DNA of 24,830 nucleotides, from IMG/VR virus record IMGVR_UViG_3300008113_000350, positions 1 to 24,830 of that record; one strand, 5' to 3'. Under the pieces are notes generated by a model. That model ran no database searches, was not told where the DNA came from, and saw only the letters and a program-made list of their open reading frames with translations. A program made the translations under genes and the position numbers. Shown piece by piece: positions 23,597 to 24,830 of this stretch. The DNA is from a virus. The stretch's first letter is position 1. The number at the start of each line of letters is the position of its first letter.

Positions 23597-24730
23597 ATGA
23601 AAAACACCGCTCAAGTAAAACTGCTGAATCCCCGTAGCCCAGACACCAAGTTCATGGGCATGGAACCCGACTGGCACACGGCTCCAATGGCCGGGCGCAT
23701 CAGTTCCATGAGCAAGGCCTTTGCATGGTACAATTATTTTTACGGCAAAAAAGATGCTCGTGACATGATTGTGAGCTACCTGGAAGCACATGGACGCAAG
23801 GCTGATGTACGTACTCTGCGAGGTGTTCCAGACTCGGCTATTCGCTCAACCACTGCATGGTTGTGCCGCATGACTCAGGTGGGTCTGGAACTAAATGAGG
23901 CTGAGCAAGTGAAGCTGGACACAATGTTGGCAGAAATTCTGGCAGCAAAACAGCAGGCCCAGGCCGAAGCCACTGTGGAATCCGACGTGCCAAAGATCAC
24001 CATCCAAGATCGCCTACGTGAAAAGGTGTCGGAGTGTGCTGGCGAACTGGACGGCATGTTTGACGAGTTTGTGATCAATGGCGCCAAAATGTCAGCGGAC
24101 TACAAACCTGTGAGCTTGATTCGTAGCATGAACGTGGCACCACAGTTGATCTCAGTACTAAGCGACATCTGGAAGCGCAAACTGACTGAGTTTGAATTGG
24201 CTGTGGAAGGCAAAGATGCACACCTGGCTGAAGGCTATAGATTCCTCTCCAAGATCCAGTTGCGCAATGCTGTGAAGTTCTGTGAAACTGTGATCAACGA
24301 CTGCGGTGCATATGTGCAGATCAAGAAAGTGGAACGCAAGCCGCGACAGGTCAAAGCAGTGCCACCTGAGAAGAAAGCAGCCAAGTTCAAGATTTGTACA
24401 GAGTTTGTGGAACTCAAGCTGAAGAGCCTGCCAGCTGCAAGCCTAGTGGACAAGACCGAAGCCTGGTTGTATGACACCAAAAAGCGCAAGCTGATTCATG
24501 TTGTGGCCGACGAGTATGCCAAGGTGTTTACTGTGAAAAACAATGCCATCATTGGATTCGGCACAGCGGAAACCCAGCAGAAAACTGTGCGCAAGCCAGC
24601 CGAAACTATTAAAGCTATGCAGGCAGCAGGCAAGCCAGCTGCTCGTAAACTGTTCAAGGACATCAAGACCACAGAAACTGCATTTAACGGACGTGGTACT
24701 GAGAATTTGGTGATCCTCAAGAGCTGGTGA
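23597..24730 (+). CDS. Hypothetical protein (377 aa) conserved-looking, function unknown
   Basis: TAAGGA (23586-23591) lies five bases before the ATG and overlaps the upstream stop codon. Residues about 20-70 (RISSMSKAFAWYNYFYGKKD, then a DMIVSYLEAHG segment) have the look of a conserved helical core rich in Trp and Tyr, and I have the impression of similar unknown proteins in T4-like aquatic phages. A middle helical part (about 130-240) is followed by a Lys/Pro-rich linker (RKPRQVKAVPPEKKAAK). The C-terminal part (AWLYDTKKRKLIHVVADEYA) looks like a small beta-rich domain, followed by basic residues. The high Lys content and linker suggest nucleic-acid binding, but no catalytic motif is seen. 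It probably shares the early promoter at 23243. Confidence 0.85.
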   Translation: MKNTAQVKLLNPRSPDTKFMGMEPDWHTAPMAGRISSMSKAFAWYNYFYGKKDARDMIVSYLEAHGRKADVRTLRGVPDSAIRSTTAWLCRMTQVGLELNEAEQVKLDTMLAEILAAKQQAQAEATVESDVPKITIQDRLREKVSECAGELDGMFDEFVINGAKMSADYKPVSLIRSMNVAPQLISVLSDIWKRKLTEFELAVEGKDAHLAEGYRFLSKIQLRNAVKFCETVINDCGAYVQIKKVERKPRQVKAVPPEKKAAKFKICTEFVELKLKSLPAASLVDKTEAWLYDTKKRKLIHVVADEYAKVFTVKNNAIIGFGTAETQQKTVRKPAETIKAMQAAGKPAARKLFKDIKTTETAFNGRGTENLVILKSW

Positions 24731-24732
24731 CA

Positions 24733-24740
24733 GCTAAATA
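24733..24740 (+). promoter_or_regulatory. Late promoter, GCTAAATA
   Basis: The octamer is identical to those at 3439 and 22940-22947 (minus strand). It lies three bases after the upstream stop codon. Initiation near 24746 would fall inside the 5' arm of the hairpin that covers the next start codon. Confidence 0.7.
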
Positions 24741-24760
24741 TAGGGAACGGAGTTCCCTAT
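24740..24760 (+). promoter_or_regulatory. Hairpin sequestering the start codon and ribosome-binding site of the next gene
   Basis: ATAGGGAAC (24740-24748) pairs perfectly with GTTCCCTAT (24752-24760) around the 3-base loop GGA. The stem includes the A and T of the ATG at 24759, and the GGAG (24749-24752) that would be the Shine-Dalgarno sequence lies in the loop and first pair. No T-run follows, so it is not a terminator. Confidence 0.8.
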
Positions 24761-24830
24761 GAGCGAAAATACATTACCCCAACTCAAGCAAAACTTAATT
24801 GAATATGTCAAGCTTCAGTTGGGTGATCAG
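24759..24830 (+). CDS. Start of a late gene, possibly structural (3' end outside window)
   Basis: Only 24 residues are visible, beginning MSENTLPQLKQNLIEYVKLQ and continuing LGDQ. The ATG is supported by GGAG six bases upstream and by the late promoter and hairpin directly before it. The pattern of a short polar start followed by an EYVKLQLG helix recalls N-termini of neck or other virion proteins in T4-like phages, but this is too short for a firm call. The promoter class suggests late expression, in contrast to the probably early genes just upstream. Confidence 0.6.
   Translation, partial: MSENTLPQLKQNLIEYVKLQLGDQ

Overview
The window is a structural-gene segment of a large tailed dsDNA phage with a contractile, T4-type virion. 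The evidence is the C-terminal part of a gp23-type major capsid protein at the left edge, gp14- and gp15-like neck/tail-completion proteins on the minus strand, and a recurring intergenic octamer (GCTAAATA / CATAAATA) that resembles the T4 late promoter TATAAATA. The fibre and large structural proteins resemble those of T4-like phages from aquatic metagenomes, so an aquatic Gram-negative host is likely; the host cannot be named from this sequence. No tRNA, integrase, transposase or CRISPR array was seen.

Layout, left to right. (1) 2-583: end of the major capsid gene, a strong terminator, then a sigma70-like promoter and a tiny zinc-finger ORF that may be a homing-endonuclease remnant. (2) 814-2143: a 47-residue ORF and a fibre with YadA-head-like 16-residue repeats. 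(3) 2250-3398, minus strand: a TPR plus GT9-like glycosyltransferase set into the late region. (4) 3538-4876: a virion protein and a GNGxSR Rossmann-like protein, separated by a terminator that also contains the second gene's ribosome-binding site. (5) 4877-15823: a fibre locus with three related repeat proteins (498, 1771 and 1114 aa) built from shared modules and about 17-residue repeats, plus two small accessory proteins. (6) 15829-19797: a 1322-aa virion protein ending in a terminator that lies inside the convergent Nudix gene. (7) 22932-19801, minus strand: gp14-like, gp15-like, Nudix. (8) 22992-24730, plus strand: three non-structural genes of unknown function behind two near-identical sigma70-type promoters. 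(9) 24759 to the edge: the start of another gene whose start codon is closed in a hairpin that overlaps a late promoter.

How the parts work together (inference). Two promoter classes are visible. Host-type TTGACC-N17-TATAAT promoters drive the small genes at 22992-24730. T4-late-like octamers precede most virion genes on both strands. At 24733-24761, and probably at 4255-4291, the late promoter lies in a hairpin that hides the ribosome-binding site. Read-through RNA would then be poorly translated, while RNA starting at the late promoter would lack the 5' arm and be open. This is the logic known for T4 e, soc, 49 and I-TevI. The two sugar-enzyme-like genes sit among the fibres, which suggests fibre or surface glycan modification but does not prove it.
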